Counted from the first letter of the stretch, positions 17,905-27,289 are shown. The stretch: 34,681 bases of DNA from Dechloromonas sp. (GCA_028689015.1 JAQTXC010000029.1:1-34681), one strand, 5' to 3'. Program-made: numbers and translations. The notes: a model not told the origin generated them from the letters alone.

Positions 17905-18863
17905 TCGTACTGGTAGTTGTTCAAGGCGCCCGTCAATTGCGCCGCCAAATCGTTCAAGTAACGCGACAACTCGCTGTTCTCACGGACCAGATGCTCATTG
18001 GCATCCGCCAGTTGAGCCACTTGCTCGATATCACGTGCGATGTTCTGCCCTGCCTGGCTTTGTTCGCGACTGGCCGCGGCAATATCCTGGATCAACACCA
18101 GCGTTCGCCGGGCGGCCTCAATCGCGGCATTCTGCGCCAGCAAATTCGTCTGGGCGGCAATTTCAGCAATCAAGCCAACAATGTCCTCGATTTCCCGTGA
18201 GCGTTCGCCCAGACGCTCGGCACTATCGGCCGTTTGGGCCACGCTTGCCGCCAAGCCCTGGAGGCTGACCGCCAGGGCATCCACCCGCTCCGCCCCGGCC
18301 AATGCCATGCGCCGCGAGGCATCGGCAACCTCTGCCGCCCCTTGCGCGCTATCGCTGGTCAGGCCCAGGCTCACTGTCAATTGCTCCAGCGTAGCGGCCG
18401 ATGAGCAGGTGATGTCGCGCTGGCGGCGTACGCCGGCGTCCCCGCCGCTGGCATTGTGCCGACTCTCGGCAGCCACGCTGGAGACCTCTTGCGACATTCG
18501 GGAAAAAGCCAGAAAAATTCCGGCCAACGCGCGGGCCATACCATTCAAGCGTTCGGCCAAGGGAGCGAGCACAGCACACTGACGACCAGTCAGCCGACGG
18601 ACCAACTGTCCCTCCGCCAAAGCCAGGGCAAAGCGATCGATCAACAGCAGATCCCGCTCAAGACCTTGAACCAAGCGAACCGCAAGCACGGCCGACAGCA
18701 GCAAGCCGGCAGCACCTAAGCCGCCAAGATAAGCCCACTCGCCACGGGCCATGGCGTATCCAATTCCCCCGCCCGCCAGCGCCGCCAGGCCCCAAATGGC
18801 CAATTGAGGCCCACCTAGCCTGAGCCGTGCGCGAGGCTGAGGGGACGATTCGCGATCGGTCAT
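17901..18863 (-). CDS. Chemoreceptor-like signalling protein lacking a sensor domain and part of the hairpin
   Basis: 320 residues. Two adjacent hydrophobic segments (about 19-38 and 44-65) form a membrane hairpin with almost no periplasmic loop. A HAMP-like connector follows (about 66-110), then a methyl-accepting signalling helix. The ascending arm from LEQLTVSLG to [17 protein letters not shown] has the same length as in the 2295-4310 receptor (90 residues after LEQ/VEQ). After EAAR, however, the usual [16 protein letters not shown] and the rest of the descending arm are absent; the frame passes straight to RTLVLIQDIAAASREQSQA, a loss of about 76 residues. ATG at 18863 is preferred over the upstream TTG. 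It overlaps the NIT-like sensor gene downstream. It could be a degenerate receptor or an adapted signalling partner. Confidence 0.82.
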   Translation of the reverse strand: MTDRESSPQPRARLRLGGPQLAIWGLAALAGGGIGYAMARGEWAYLGGLGAAGLLLSAVLAVRLVQGLERDLLLIDRFALALAEGQLVRRLTGRQCAVLAPLAERLNGMARALAGIFLAFSRMSQEVSSVAAESRHNASGGDAGVRRQRDITCSSAATLEQLTVSLGLTSDSAQGAAEVADASRRMALAGAERVDALAVSLQGLAASVAQTADSAERLGERSREIEDIVGLIAEIAAQTNLLAQNAAIEAARRTLVLIQDIAAASREQSQAGQNIARDIEQVAQLADANEHLVRENSELSRYLNDLAAQLTGALNNYQYE

Positions 18864-18902
18864 GGGGATCAAACCTCACTCATCAAATGTTGCAGCGCAA
18901 TA

Positions 18903-18918
18903 TGCAAAACCCTTGCCA
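18903..18918 (-). promoter_or_regulatory. Sigma54 (RpoN) -24/-12 promoter candidate
   Basis: The minus strand reads TGGCAAGGGTTTTGCA. It matches the RpoN consensus TGGCAC-RNNNN-TTGCW at every defined position except C to A at the sixth, with the required GG-N10-GC spacing. The predicted start near 18892 is about 29 bases upstream of the ATG of the split chemoreceptor operon. Upstream lies a run of A/T tracts, but no recognised activator site. Confidence 0.55.
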
Positions 18919-19108
18919 CAACAAAAACAAAGTTTTTTCTTTTTTGAATCAGTTAATTAAAACACCAACCGATTCATCATCCAGCACCACGACACCAAAA
19001 CAGGGCAGACGAAAAATTGAACCATCGGGGTACGCACCAGCGTGGTGCTGACCAACAAAGCATGCATTGCAGCGCAACAATCGGGCGATGGATTCGCCCC
19101 TCCCCCGC

Positions 19109-19114
19109 TATAAT
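19109..19114 (+). promoter_or_regulatory. -10 element (TATAAT) upstream of prfB
   Basis: A perfect TATAAT lies 31 bases before the prfB ATG. No good -35 hexamer is found 16-18 bases upstream, so the promoter is only half supported. Confidence 0.45.
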
Positions 19115-19145
19115 CACGCTTTTGCAATGCACGGGAATTGGCCTC

Positions 19146-20250
19146 ATGGAAGCGGAACACATCAACAGCATCTCCTACAAGCTCGACGATCTGGCGCAAC
19201 GCGCCGACGAGCTACGGAGGTATCTTTGACTACGATCACAAACGCGAACGCCTGACCCTGCTCAGCCTGGAGATGGAAGATCCCAAGATTTGGGATGATC
19301 CGAAACGCGCCCAGGAACTGGGCCGTGAAAAGAAATCGCTGGAAGATATCGTGCTGGTGCTTGAAGCGGTCGGCAATGGTGTCAATGACGGCCGCGAACT
19401 CTTTGCCATGGGCAAGGATGACGGCGATGACGACACCCTGCTGGCCGTCGAAGCCGACAACGCCGAGCTGGAAAAAAAGCTGGCCGCACTCGAATTCCGC
19501 CGCATGTTCAACAATCCGTCCGACCCAATGCCCTGCTTCCTGGAAATCCAGGCCGGCGCGGGAGGGACCGAAGCCCAGGACTGGGCCTCAATGTTGCTGC
19601 GCATGTATCTGAAATTCGGTGAAAAACGCGGGTTTACCGTAGAGATCATGGAAGAGTCCGAAGGCGACGTCGCGGGCATCAAGAGTGCCACCGTCAAGTT
19701 CAGCGGCGAGTACGCCTACGGCACGCTGCGCACCGAAACTGGCATCCACCGCCTGGTGCGCAAGTCACCGTTCGACTCCAATGCCCGTCGTCACACGTCG
19801 TTCACCAGCGTCTTCGTTTTTCCGGAAGTCGACGATTCCATCGAAATCGCCATCAACCCGGCCGATGTGCGCACCGACACCTACCGCGCCTCCGGTGCCG
19901 GCGGTCAGCACATTAATAAAACCGACTCCGCCGTGCGCCTGACCCACGTCCCGACCGGCATTGTCGTGCAGTGCCAAAACGACCGTTCGCAGCACCGCAA
20001 CCGCGACGAAGCCTGGCAAATGCTGCGCGCCCGCCTCTACGAGTTCGAATTGCGCAAGCAGCAGGCCGAGCAGCAGAAGCTGGAAGACGCCAAGTCAGAC
20101 ATCGGCTGGGGCCACCAGATCCGTTCTTACGTGCTCGACCAGTCGCGCATCAAGGATCTGCGCACCAATTACGAAACCGGCAACACCCAGGCCATCCTCG
20201 ACGGCGACCTCGACGCCTTCATCGAAGCCAGCCTGAAACAGGGCGTCTGA
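19146..20250 (+). CDS. prfB: Peptide chain release factor 2 (with +1 programmed frameshift)
   Basis: RF2, which releases peptides at UGA and UAA codons. The gene is read as join(19146..19226, 19228..20250), 367 residues. The zero frame begins [20 protein letters not shown] and stops at TGA 19227-19229; +1 slippage on CTT continues as [19 protein letters not shown]. Key motifs: [15 protein letters not shown] (the SPF stop-codon recognition tripeptide) and [17 protein letters not shown] (the GGQ hydrolysis motif). The translation of the long second frame before 19228 is an artefact. The next gene begins 22 bases after its stop, so the two may be co-transcribed. Confidence 0.96.
19216..19229 (+). 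promoter_or_regulatory. prfB autoregulatory frameshift site
   Basis: GGAGG (19216-19220) acts as an internal Shine-Dalgarno three bases before the slippery CTT (19224-19226) and the in-frame TGA (19227-19229) followed by C. This is the classical RF2 arrangement, in which low RF2 slows termination at TGA and favours +1 shifting. Confidence 0.95.
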
Positions 20251-20271
20251 CGCCAAGAATAGCCCGCCGCC

Positions 20272-21504
20272 ATGCGCTTCCTCATGCGTCTCTTTGCCCT
20301 GCCCCTGATCCTCGTCTTGCTGGGCGCCGTTCTCTTTCTGGCGGTAACCAGCGACCAGGCCGAGGTGCGGCGCACCGACGAAGTCTCCCAGGAGGCCGTG
20401 GCCGAGGCACGCCAGCTCTGGCGGCGCCACGATCCCCGTCGGCTGGCGGCGGGCGAAGCGGTGGTCAGCCTGCCTTTTCGCCTGCTCGACGATGCACTCA
20501 ACTATGTCGCCAACAGCCGGCTGAAAACCCGGGCCAGTCTGCATCTGAATGAAGATTCAGCGCATGCCCGCTTTTCGCGGCTGATCTACACCCCGATCGG
20601 TCGGCGCTATATCAATGTCCAGATCGACGTCAATGAATCGGCCGGCTTGCCCGAGGTCAGCGCCGTCCGGATCGGCAACCTGCCCATTCCGTTACCCCTG
20701 GCACGCTGGGCCTTGGCCCAGGCGCTGGAACAACAGGGGCTGACCACGCAGTGGCAAACCACGCTGGCCGCCCTGCAGCACATCGAATTTGACGGCCAGT
20801 CGCAGCAAGTCAATGTCCGCTTCGAATGGCGGCCCGAATACCTGACCATGGCAGTCAACACCGCCATTCCATCCGCCGAAGTGGCCCGTATCAAAGCCAC
20901 CCAGGCCCAGTTTGTCGATGCCCTGCAACGGCACCGCAGTGGCGGCGCGGTTCCCCTGCGCGCCATCCTCCCTGAGTTACTGCAGGCTGAGGGCGGCATC
21001 CCGGCCCAGCAACGGGCCACGCTACTGGTCATCGGGGCTTTTCTGGCCGACAAACCACTCGCCGATCTAATCCCCGGCGAAAGTGACTGGCTCACCCCGC
21101 CACCGCTCAAGATCACGCTGCACAATCGCCTCGACAGCGCCCAGCACTTCATCATCTCGGCCATGATCTCGGCTTGGTCGGATGGCAGCTTTGCCGATGC
21201 CATCGGCCTGTTCAAGGAAACACTGGACAAGGAACAGGGCAGCGGCTTTTCATTCGCCGACTTGGCCGCCGACCGGGCCGGCACACGCTTTGGCGACCTG
21301 GTACGCCGTGACGATAACCCGCTGGCCCAGCGCCTGCCAGCCAGCATCGGCGACGAGCAATTGATGCCCTCGCCCCTCGGCCTGCCGGAATTCCTCAACC
21401 AAACCGATTTCGCGGCCCGTTTTGGCAATCAACAATCACCGGCCTACCAGCAGCAGATCAACGAGATCGAACGCCGCCTGCGGGAGTTGCCGCTCTACCG
21501 CTGA
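20272..21504 (+). CDS. Unrecognised membrane-anchored protein
   Basis: 410 residues. I do not recognise the family. The N-terminus has one strong hydrophobic segment (residues about 6-26, LFALPLILVLLGAVLFLAV) with basic residues before it, so the rest is probably periplasmic and tethered. No cysteines stand after the segment, so it is not a lipoprotein. The body is a mixture of helices and strands without repeats. Notable stretches are IGRRYINVQIDVNESAGLPEV, WRPEYLTMAVNTAIP, KITLHNRLDSAQHFIISAMIS and GDLVRRDDNPLAQRLPASIG. The stop codon lies inside a perfect hairpin shared with the convergent kinase gene. The position behind prfB suggests co-transcription but says nothing about function. Confidence 0.75.
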   Translation: MRFLMRLFALPLILVLLGAVLFLAVTSDQAEVRRTDEVSQEAVAEARQLWRRHDPRRLAAGEAVVSLPFRLLDDALNYVANSRLKTRASLHLNEDSAHARFSRLIYTPIGRRYINVQIDVNESAGLPEVSAVRIGNLPIPLPLARWALAQALEQQGLTTQWQTTLAALQHIEFDGQSQQVNVRFEWRPEYLTMAVNTAIPSAEVARIKATQAQFVDALQRHRSGGAVPLRAILPELLQAEGGIPAQQRATLLVIGAFLADKPLADLIPGESDWLTPPPLKITLHNRLDSAQHFIISAMISAWSDGSFADAIGLFKETLDKEQGSGFSFADLAADRAGTRFGDLVRRDDNPLAQRLPASIGDEQLMPSPLGLPEFLNQTDFAARFGNQQSPAYQQQINEIERRLRELPLYR

Positions 21505-21529
21505 GTCAGGATGATTCGCCCTGACTCAG
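21501..21529. terminator. Perfect hairpin spanning both convergent stop codons
   Basis: CTGAGTCAGG (21501-21510) pairs perfectly with CCTGACTCAG (21520-21529) around a 9-nt loop. The TGA of the plus-strand gene (21502-21504) and the TGA of the minus-strand kinase (21506-21508) both lie in the left arm. There is no U-tract on either side, so it is at best a weak bidirectional terminator or an mRNA 3'-end stabiliser. Confidence 0.5.
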
Positions 21530-23791
21530 CCAACGCTGCAAGCAGACGATCAGCACCTCGGGATTGATCGGCTTGGCGACAAAATCGTTCATGCCGGCCG
21601 CCATGCATTTTTCCCGGTCCTCAATAAAGGCATTGGCCGTCATGGCAATGATCGGTATAGCCTGCCCAACGGCCGTCGCGCGAATCCGGCGTGTTGCCTC
21701 AACCCCATCCAGGCGGGGCATCTGCATGTCCATCAGGATTGCGGCATATGGCATAGCCAACGCCTTTTCCACCGCCTGCACGCCGTCGACCGCAACATCC
21801 ACCTGCAGGCCAAAGTCGGCCAGCAGGCACTGCGCCACTTCGCGGCTGATCTCGTCATCCTCAACCAGGAGCACCGTCGTCCCGGCAAACCGTGCCCGAA
21901 AAGCGGCCTCGCCGGCCAGTTTATCGGTCTGCGCATGATCGAAAGCGCGCCGTTCGGTCGTTTGCAGGCGGGCGGTAAACCAGAAGGTACTCCCGAGCCC
22001 CGGCTGACTGATCACCCCGGTTTCTCCCCCCATCAGATTAACCAAGCGGCGGGTAATCGCCAGCCCCAGCCCGGACCCCCCAAAACGACGCGTGGTTGAA
22101 TTGTCGGCCTGCTGGAAAAGATCAAAGATCCGCTGCTGATCTTCCTCTGCAATACCAATCCCGCTGTCCTCGACCTCGAAGCGCAGCAGGACCTCGCCCC
22201 CATCCTCCGCGTCGACGCGCAAACGCAGGATGACATGGCCTTGTGCTGTAAATTTGATGGCATTGCCAACGTAATTAACCATCGCCTGGGTCAGCCGCGT
22301 CGGGTCGCCGAGCAGGACATGTGGCACCCCGGCGGCATCGCCCTCCTGTTGCAGCAGCAGCCCCTTGTCCGCCGCCCGCGGACTCAGCATCGACACGACG
22401 TTGGCGACCAAAGAACCGACCGACACCGGCACGCTTTCCAATAGCAACTGGCCGGATTCAATGCGCGACAGATCAAGAATGTCATCAACCAGATTGAGGA
22501 GCAGTTTGCCCGCCATGTCGATGCGGTCGAGGCGCCCGGCCTGATCGGCCGGCAGTTCGGCCCTTTTCATCAAGTGCGCCATACCGATGATGGCATTGAG
22601 TGGCGTACGGATTTCATGACTCATATTGGCCAGAAAATCTGACTTCATTCGTCCGGCGCGCTCGGCGGCCTGCTTCGCGGCGAGTAAGCGATCCGTGATG
22701 GCTCGCTCCTGACTGACATCACGCAAGAGCACGGCAAATTGTCGCAAACCCCGCGAGGCCTCAAGTTCCAACAAGGTGAGCAAAGCCGACAAATAACTGC
22801 CATCGGCCCGACGCAGGGTCACCGGCTGCCGGACCATGTGCTGCCCCAGCAAAATGGCATCGAACATCGACTGCCCGTTGATTTGTTCCGGTAGCCAGTC
22901 ACGGACTTGCCCCCAGGCTTGCCCGGCACTGACACCCAGCATCTGGCGGACGTTGTCATCGCCACTTTCTATCACCCCGTCCTCATCAAAAACCAACACA
23001 CCCAGCGCCGTGGCTTCAAGCAATTGCTGGCTACGCTGGACGGCACGCTGACGCGATAACAGGTTGTAGAGGCGGGCGCGCAACTCAGCGGGCGGAATCG
23101 GCTTCTGGACGTAATCGTCAATCCCGAGGTGGAACAATTCAACGCGCCGGGCCGGATTATCAAAGGCCGTCACCGCCAGAATCGGCGTTGCGCCGCGCGG
23201 CAGCGGCAAACGGCGGATGCGATTGATCAGACGGCTGCCGCTCATCCGCCCGCCGAGCACGACATCGCACAAAACCAGATCGTACTCATGGGCCAGAAAC
23301 AGCGGCCAGGCCGCATCGGCCGAATCGACCGCGTCGACCGTCATCCCCCATTCAAGCAATTGGGCCAGCATCGGCTCGCGCTGCTCGCGGGCATCCTCCA
23401 CATACAGCACCCGGCAGCGCAAAGGCTGATTGACTTCCAGATAATGGCGCATGAAGGCGATCAGTTCCGCCACGTCCTGTTTGCGGAACAACTCGGTCAC
23501 CCCCGCCTTGACCGCCTGTTCAGCCATCTCGGCACTGGGGCTACCGGTCAGCAGGATGATTGGCTGCATTGCTGTCGCGCTACCCGAGCGTAACTGGCGA
23601 GCCAGACTGATGCCCTCGCCATCCGGCATCTGGCCGCTGAGCACAAAAAAGTGGAAATATCGGCGATTGGCCAGGCTGCGCGCTTCAGCCAGAGAGGTCG
23701 CCAAATGCAATTGGATACCGCGATGGCGGCTCAGGTTTTGTTGCAGGATGTCCCGATAGAGCGGCGACGCATCGACCACGAGAATGTCCAT
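21506..23791 (-). CDS. Hybrid sensor histidine kinase (REC-REC-PAS-HisKA-HATPase-REC)
   Basis: 761 residues, apparently cytoplasmic. The first receiver (1-120) starts MDILVVDASPLYRD but has FFVLSGQMPDG where the phosphoacceptor Asp should be, so it is probably not phosphorylated. The second receiver (about 125-245) is intact (VLCDVVLGG, DDYVQKP). A PAS domain (about 255-375) is followed by HisKA (FLANMSHEIRTPLNAIIGM), HATPase (NYVGNAIKFT, DSGIGIAEEDQ, GGSGLGLAITRRL) and a complete C-terminal receiver (LLVEDDEISREV, AILMDMQMPRLDG, AMTANAF, DFVAKPI). Such architectures act as multi-input phosphorelays; no cognate regulator lies nearby. ATG at 23791 is used because the product then begins exactly at the receiver fold; the longer frame runs into the lysS promoter region. 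Confidence 0.93.
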   Translation of the reverse strand: MDILVVDASPLYRDILQQNLSRHRGIQLHLATSLAEARSLANRRYFHFFVLSGQMPDGEGISLARQLRSGSATAMQPIILLTGSPSAEMAEQAVKAGVTELFRKQDVAELIAFMRHYLEVNQPLRCRVLYVEDAREQREPMLAQLLEWGMTVDAVDSADAAWPLFLAHEYDLVLCDVVLGGRMSGSRLINRIRRLPLPRGATPILAVTAFDNPARRVELFHLGIDDYVQKPIPPAELRARLYNLLSRQRAVQRSQQLLEATALGVLVFDEDGVIESGDDNVRQMLGVSAGQAWGQVRDWLPEQINGQSMFDAILLGQHMVRQPVTLRRADGSYLSALLTLLELEASRGLRQFAVLLRDVSQERAITDRLLAAKQAAERAGRMKSDFLANMSHEIRTPLNAIIGMAHLMKRAELPADQAGRLDRIDMAGKLLLNLVDDILDLSRIESGQLLLESVPVSVGSLVANVVSMLSPRAADKGLLLQQEGDAAGVPHVLLGDPTRLTQAMVNYVGNAIKFTAQGHVILRLRVDAEDGGEVLLRFEVEDSGIGIAEEDQQRIFDLFQQADNSTTRRFGGSGLGLAITRRLVNLMGGETGVISQPGLGSTFWFTARLQTTERRAFDHAQTDKLAGEAAFRARFAGTTVLLVEDDEISREVAQCLLADFGLQVDVAVDGVQAVEKALAMPYAAILMDMQMPRLDGVEATRRIRATAVGQAIPIIAMTANAFIEDREKCMAAGMNDFVAKPINPEVLIVCLQRWLSQGESS

Positions 23792-23935
23792 CAAGGTTTC
23801 CCTATCCACTTTACATCGTGAGGATATTAGCATTGCCGTACCAGTCTTCCCTTTCCCTGCGTCGGCAAATCGGCGAAAATCGCCTTCTTTACGCGGTTGA
23901 CCGCACCAAACCCCGTTTTTCCCCAAGGATTATGC

Positions 23936-25444
23936 ATGTCCAACGCCGATAACGCCGCCCAGCCCGTCCCGCAGGACGAAAACCAGCTCATCGCCGAGCG
24001 CCGCGCCAAACTGGCCGAATGGCGCAAGACGGGATCAGCCTTCCCGAACGACTTCCAGCGTGAAAACACCGCCGCCAAAGTCCTTGAGGGCTATGGTGAA
24101 AAAACGGCCGAAGAACTGGAGGGGATGCCCGTTGAGGTGAAAGTGGCCGGCCGGATGATGTTGAAACGCGTCATGGGCAAAGCGTCGTTCGCGACCATTC
24201 AGGACCTGTCCGGTCGCATCCAGGTCTACATCACCCGCGACCGCGTCGGTGAAGACATCTACGCCGATTTCAAAACCTGGGACCTGGGCGACATCATCGG
24301 CGTCACCGGCGTGCTGATGAAAACCAAGACCGGCGAATTGTCGATTCAGGCCGCTGAAATCCGCCTGCTGACCAAGTCGCTGCGCCCCCTGCCAGACAAG
24401 TTCCACGGCCTGGCCGACCAGGAAATGAAATACCGCCAGCGCTACGTCGACCTGATCATGAACGAGGAAACGCGCTTCACCTTCCGCGCCCGTTCGGCCA
24501 TCGTCCAGTCGATCCGCAACTACATGTGCGGCCACGGCTTCATGGAAGTCGAGACGCCGATGATGCATCCGATCCCCGGTGGCGCTGCCGCCAAGCCTTT
24601 CGTCACCCACCACAACGCGCTCGACATGCAGCAGTTCCTGCGCATTGCCCCCGAGCTCTACCTCAAGCGCCTGGTGGTTGGCGGTTTCGAGAAAGTCTTC
24701 GAAATCAACCGTAACTTCCGTAACGAAGGCCTCTCGCCACGCCACAATCCGGAATTCACGATGATGGAGTTCTACGAGGCGTATGCGAACTACCACACGC
24801 TGATGGACTTCACCGAAGGCCTGCTGCGTCACGCCGCGCGCGAAGCACTGGGCCAGGAAGTATTCCAGTATCAAGGCCGTGAGTTGGACCTGTCCAAGCC
24901 TTTCCACCGCCTGACCATCAACCAGGCCATCCAGCGCGAGCAACCGTCGTTTACCGACGAGCAACTGGCCGACGCCGAATTCCTCAAAGCCAAGATCAAT
25001 GCCTTCGGCGAGAAGGTCAAGCCGGGCGGCCTCGGCAGCCTGCAACTGCAATTGTTCGAAGCCTGCGCCGAAGCCCAGTGCTGGGAACCGACCTTCATCA
25101 TCGACTATCCGGTTGAAGTCAGCCCGCTTGCCCGCGCCTCAGACAGCAACCCGGAAATCACCGAGCGCTTCGAGCTGTTCATCGTCGGCCGCGAAATCGC
25201 CAACGGCTTCTCCGAGTTGAACGATGCCGAAGACCAGGCGGCGCGCTTCCAGGAACAGATGAAAGCCAAGGATGCGGGGGATGAGGAGGCGATGTATTAC
25301 GACGCCGATTTCATCCGTGCCCTGGAATACGGCCTGCCCCCGACCGGCGGCTGCGGCATCGGCATTGATCGCCTGATCATGCTGCTGACCGATTCACCAG
25401 CGATTCGCGATGTCATCCTGTTCCCCTCGATGCGCCCTGAGTGA
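23936..25444 (+). CDS. lysS: Lysyl-tRNA synthetase, class II
   Basis: A 502-residue class IIb synthetase that charges tRNA-Lys. An N-terminal OB-fold anticodon-binding domain (about 60-170; [20 protein letters not shown]) is followed by the catalytic core. Motif 1 is around [18 protein letters not shown], motif 2 is [20 protein letters not shown], and motif 3 is [18 protein letters not shown]. Length equals that of E. coli LysS. ATG at 23936 lies 5 bases after AAGGAT; an ATG at 23932 is in another frame. The TGA overlaps the mnmC GTG start (GTGA), which implies coupled translation of two tRNA-related functions. Confidence 0.97.
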   Translation: MSNADNAAQPVPQDENQLIAERRAKLAEWRKTGSAFPNDFQRENTAAKVLEGYGEKTAEELEGMPVEVKVAGRMMLKRVMGKASFATIQDLSGRIQVYITRDRVGEDIYADFKTWDLGDIIGVTGVLMKTKTGELSIQAAEIRLLTKSLRPLPDKFHGLADQEMKYRQRYVDLIMNEETRFTFRARSAIVQSIRNYMCGHGFMEVETPMMHPIPGGAAAKPFVTHHNALDMQQFLRIAPELYLKRLVVGGFEKVFEINRNFRNEGLSPRHNPEFTMMEFYEAYANYHTLMDFTEGLLRHAAREALGQEVFQYQGRELDLSKPFHRLTINQAIQREQPSFTDEQLADAEFLKAKINAFGEKVKPGGLGSLQLQLFEACAEAQCWEPTFIIDYPVEVSPLARASDSNPEITERFELFIVGREIANGFSELNDAEDQAARFQEQMKAKDAGDEEAMYYDADFIRALEYGLPPTGGCGIGIDRLIMLLTDSPAIRDVILFPSMRPE

Positions 25445-27237
25445 GCGACGCGGCCGCGCCCCACGCTTTTCTGGCCGGCAACGGCCTGCCGCAACGCTGG
25501 CAGGGGCGCGACCGCTTCGTCATCCTCGACACGGACTTCAAACGAGGCGAGCGTTTTTTTGCCACCTGGCAAGCCTGGCGCGATGACGCACAGCGTCCGC
25601 GCCGCCTGCACCTCATTTCTTTCATTGACGGGCCGTTGACCGCCAGCGCCCTGGCTCAGCCGGCCTCGCCAGCACAGGTCGGGCGACGGGCCGAGTTGCA
25701 AACGCAGTGGCCGCCGCTGGCACCTGGCCTGCATCGCCTGTTTTTCGAGCAGCGCCAACTCATCCTCACCCTGGTGGTCGGCCCACTTGATCGGCACTTG
25801 CGCACGGTCAACGCCGCCGTTGACGCTTTTTTTCTCGACGACGACACGCCTGCCACCGGCCGCGCCTTGCACCGCCTCGCCGCCAACGGCGCTACCCTGT
25901 TCGCCGGCCGCGCCCGCCCGCCACTGCGGGCTGCCCTGCAAACCGCCGAATTTAACCTGCAAGCCGAGCACCCTGACGCCCCCGAGACGACCGGTTGGCG
26001 TGGTCATTTCCGGTCGCAACGCCCAGATCGCCACCGCCCGCCCGCCGAGCGCCGCGCCGTGATCATTGGCGCCGGCATTGCCGGCGCCAGCACGGCCTTT
26101 GCGCTGGCCGCCGCTGGCTGGCAGGTGACGGTGCTGGAGGCGGCCGACCGTTTGGCCAGCGGCGCTTCGAGCAATCTGGCCGGCGTGCTGCGCCCGCTAC
26201 CCAGTGCCGACGACAACCGGCTGTCACGCCTGACCCGCGCCGGCTTCCTGGCCACTCGAGGTCTGCTGCAATCCTTGCCCGACGCCCGCTGGTCAGCCTG
26301 CGGCGTACTGCATCTGGCGCGTGATGACGACCATGAAAAACGCCAGGCCGCGACCGTCGACCGTATCCAACTGCCCGCGGACCTGCTGGCCTATGTCGAC
26401 CAGGCTCAGGCCAGCCAACACCTGGGTCAGCCAGTCGCGCATGGCGGCTGGTGGTTTGCCCAAGGCGGCTGGGTGCAACCCTCGTCGCTCTGCGCCGCCG
26501 CGCTCAATGCTTTTCCCGAACGCATCAAGATTTGCCTGAATGCCCCGGTCGACCGCATTGAACGGCAAGAAAACGGCTGGCAACTTCTCACCACCGATGG
26601 CCGGGAACTGGCGACGGCTCCCATCGTCATTCTGGCGGCGGGCACTGGCGCCAGCCGCCTCGTCCCCTTCGCCGGGATTCCGCAGCAGGCCGCCCGCGGC
26701 CAGGTCAGCCATCTGCCCGCCATTGCCCTGCAGCCACCCAAGGTGGTGCTGTGCAAACATGGTTACACCCTGCCAGCCATCGACGGCATCTGCCTCACCG
26801 GCGCCACTCTGCAACTGCACGACAACGAGCCGCAAGCGCGCCCGAGCGATCATCTTGAGAACCTGGCCGGTCTGGCCCGCAGCCTGCCCGCCCAAGCCGG
26901 CAAGATTGACCCGACTCAAATAGACGGCCGGGTCGGTTTCCGCCCGCTCTCCCCTGACCGCCTGCCCATCGTCGGCCCGCTGCCTGACCTGGCGGCACAG
27001 GTCGGTCAGCCCCGACTCAACGCCCAGCCCCGCCTACCCGGCCTGTGGTGCGTTCAAGGTTTCGGCGCACGCGGCATCGTCTGGTCGGCACTGATGGCCG
27101 ACCTGTTGCTGTCGCGACTGGAAGGTGACCCCCTGCCGCTCGCCAATGATCTGGTCGATGCCGTCGATCCCGGGCGTTTTTTGCTCAAATCCAGCGGTCG
27201 ACCGCCCGAAGAGGACGATTTTGATGACCGGACCTGA
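25441..27237 (+). CDS. mnmC: MnmC: FAD-dependent tRNA wobble-uridine modification enzyme with a decayed methyltransferase half
   Basis: 598 residues; full bifunctional MnmC has about 650-670. The C-terminal oxidase domain is intact (FAD motif [69 protein letters not shown]). It converts cmnm5(s2)U34 to nm5(s2)U34 in tRNA. The N-terminal methyltransferase half begins late ([12 protein letters not shown]; the preceding 40 or so residues with the DDVYFS region are missing). Its SAM-binding glycine motif is destroyed ([13 protein letters not shown] instead of a GETGFGTGLNF type), and FLDGFAPAKNP is replaced by [10 protein letters not shown]. It should therefore be an oxidase only. GTG at 25441 overlaps the lysS stop; a longer start is impossible without entering lysS. 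Confidence 0.9.
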   Translation: MSDAAAPHAFLAGNGLPQRWQGRDRFVILDTDFKRGERFFATWQAWRDDAQRPRRLHLISFIDGPLTASALAQPASPAQVGRRAELQTQWPPLAPGLHRLFFEQRQLILTLVVGPLDRHLRTVNAAVDAFFLDDDTPATGRALHRLAANGATLFAGRARPPLRAALQTAEFNLQAEHPDAPETTGWRGHFRSQRPDRHRPPAERRAVIIGAGIAGASTAFALAAAGWQVTVLEAADRLASGASSNLAGVLRPLPSADDNRLSRLTRAGFLATRGLLQSLPDARWSACGVLHLARDDDHEKRQAATVDRIQLPADLLAYVDQAQASQHLGQPVAHGGWWFAQGGWVQPSSLCAAALNAFPERIKICLNAPVDRIERQENGWQLLTTDGRELATAPIVILAAGTGASRLVPFAGIPQQAARGQVSHLPAIALQPPKVVLCKHGYTLPAIDGICLTGATLQLHDNEPQARPSDHLENLAGLARSLPAQAGKIDPTQIDGRVGFRPLSPDRLPIVGPLPDLAAQVGQPRLNAQPRLPGLWCVQGFGARGIVWSALMADLLLSRLEGDPLPLANDLVDAVDPGRFLLKSSGRPPEEDDFDDRT

Positions 27238-27289
27238 ATAGTCCTCCCCACCTATCCCGAAGTAGTACGCCTTTTTCGCCCCCCCCTAT

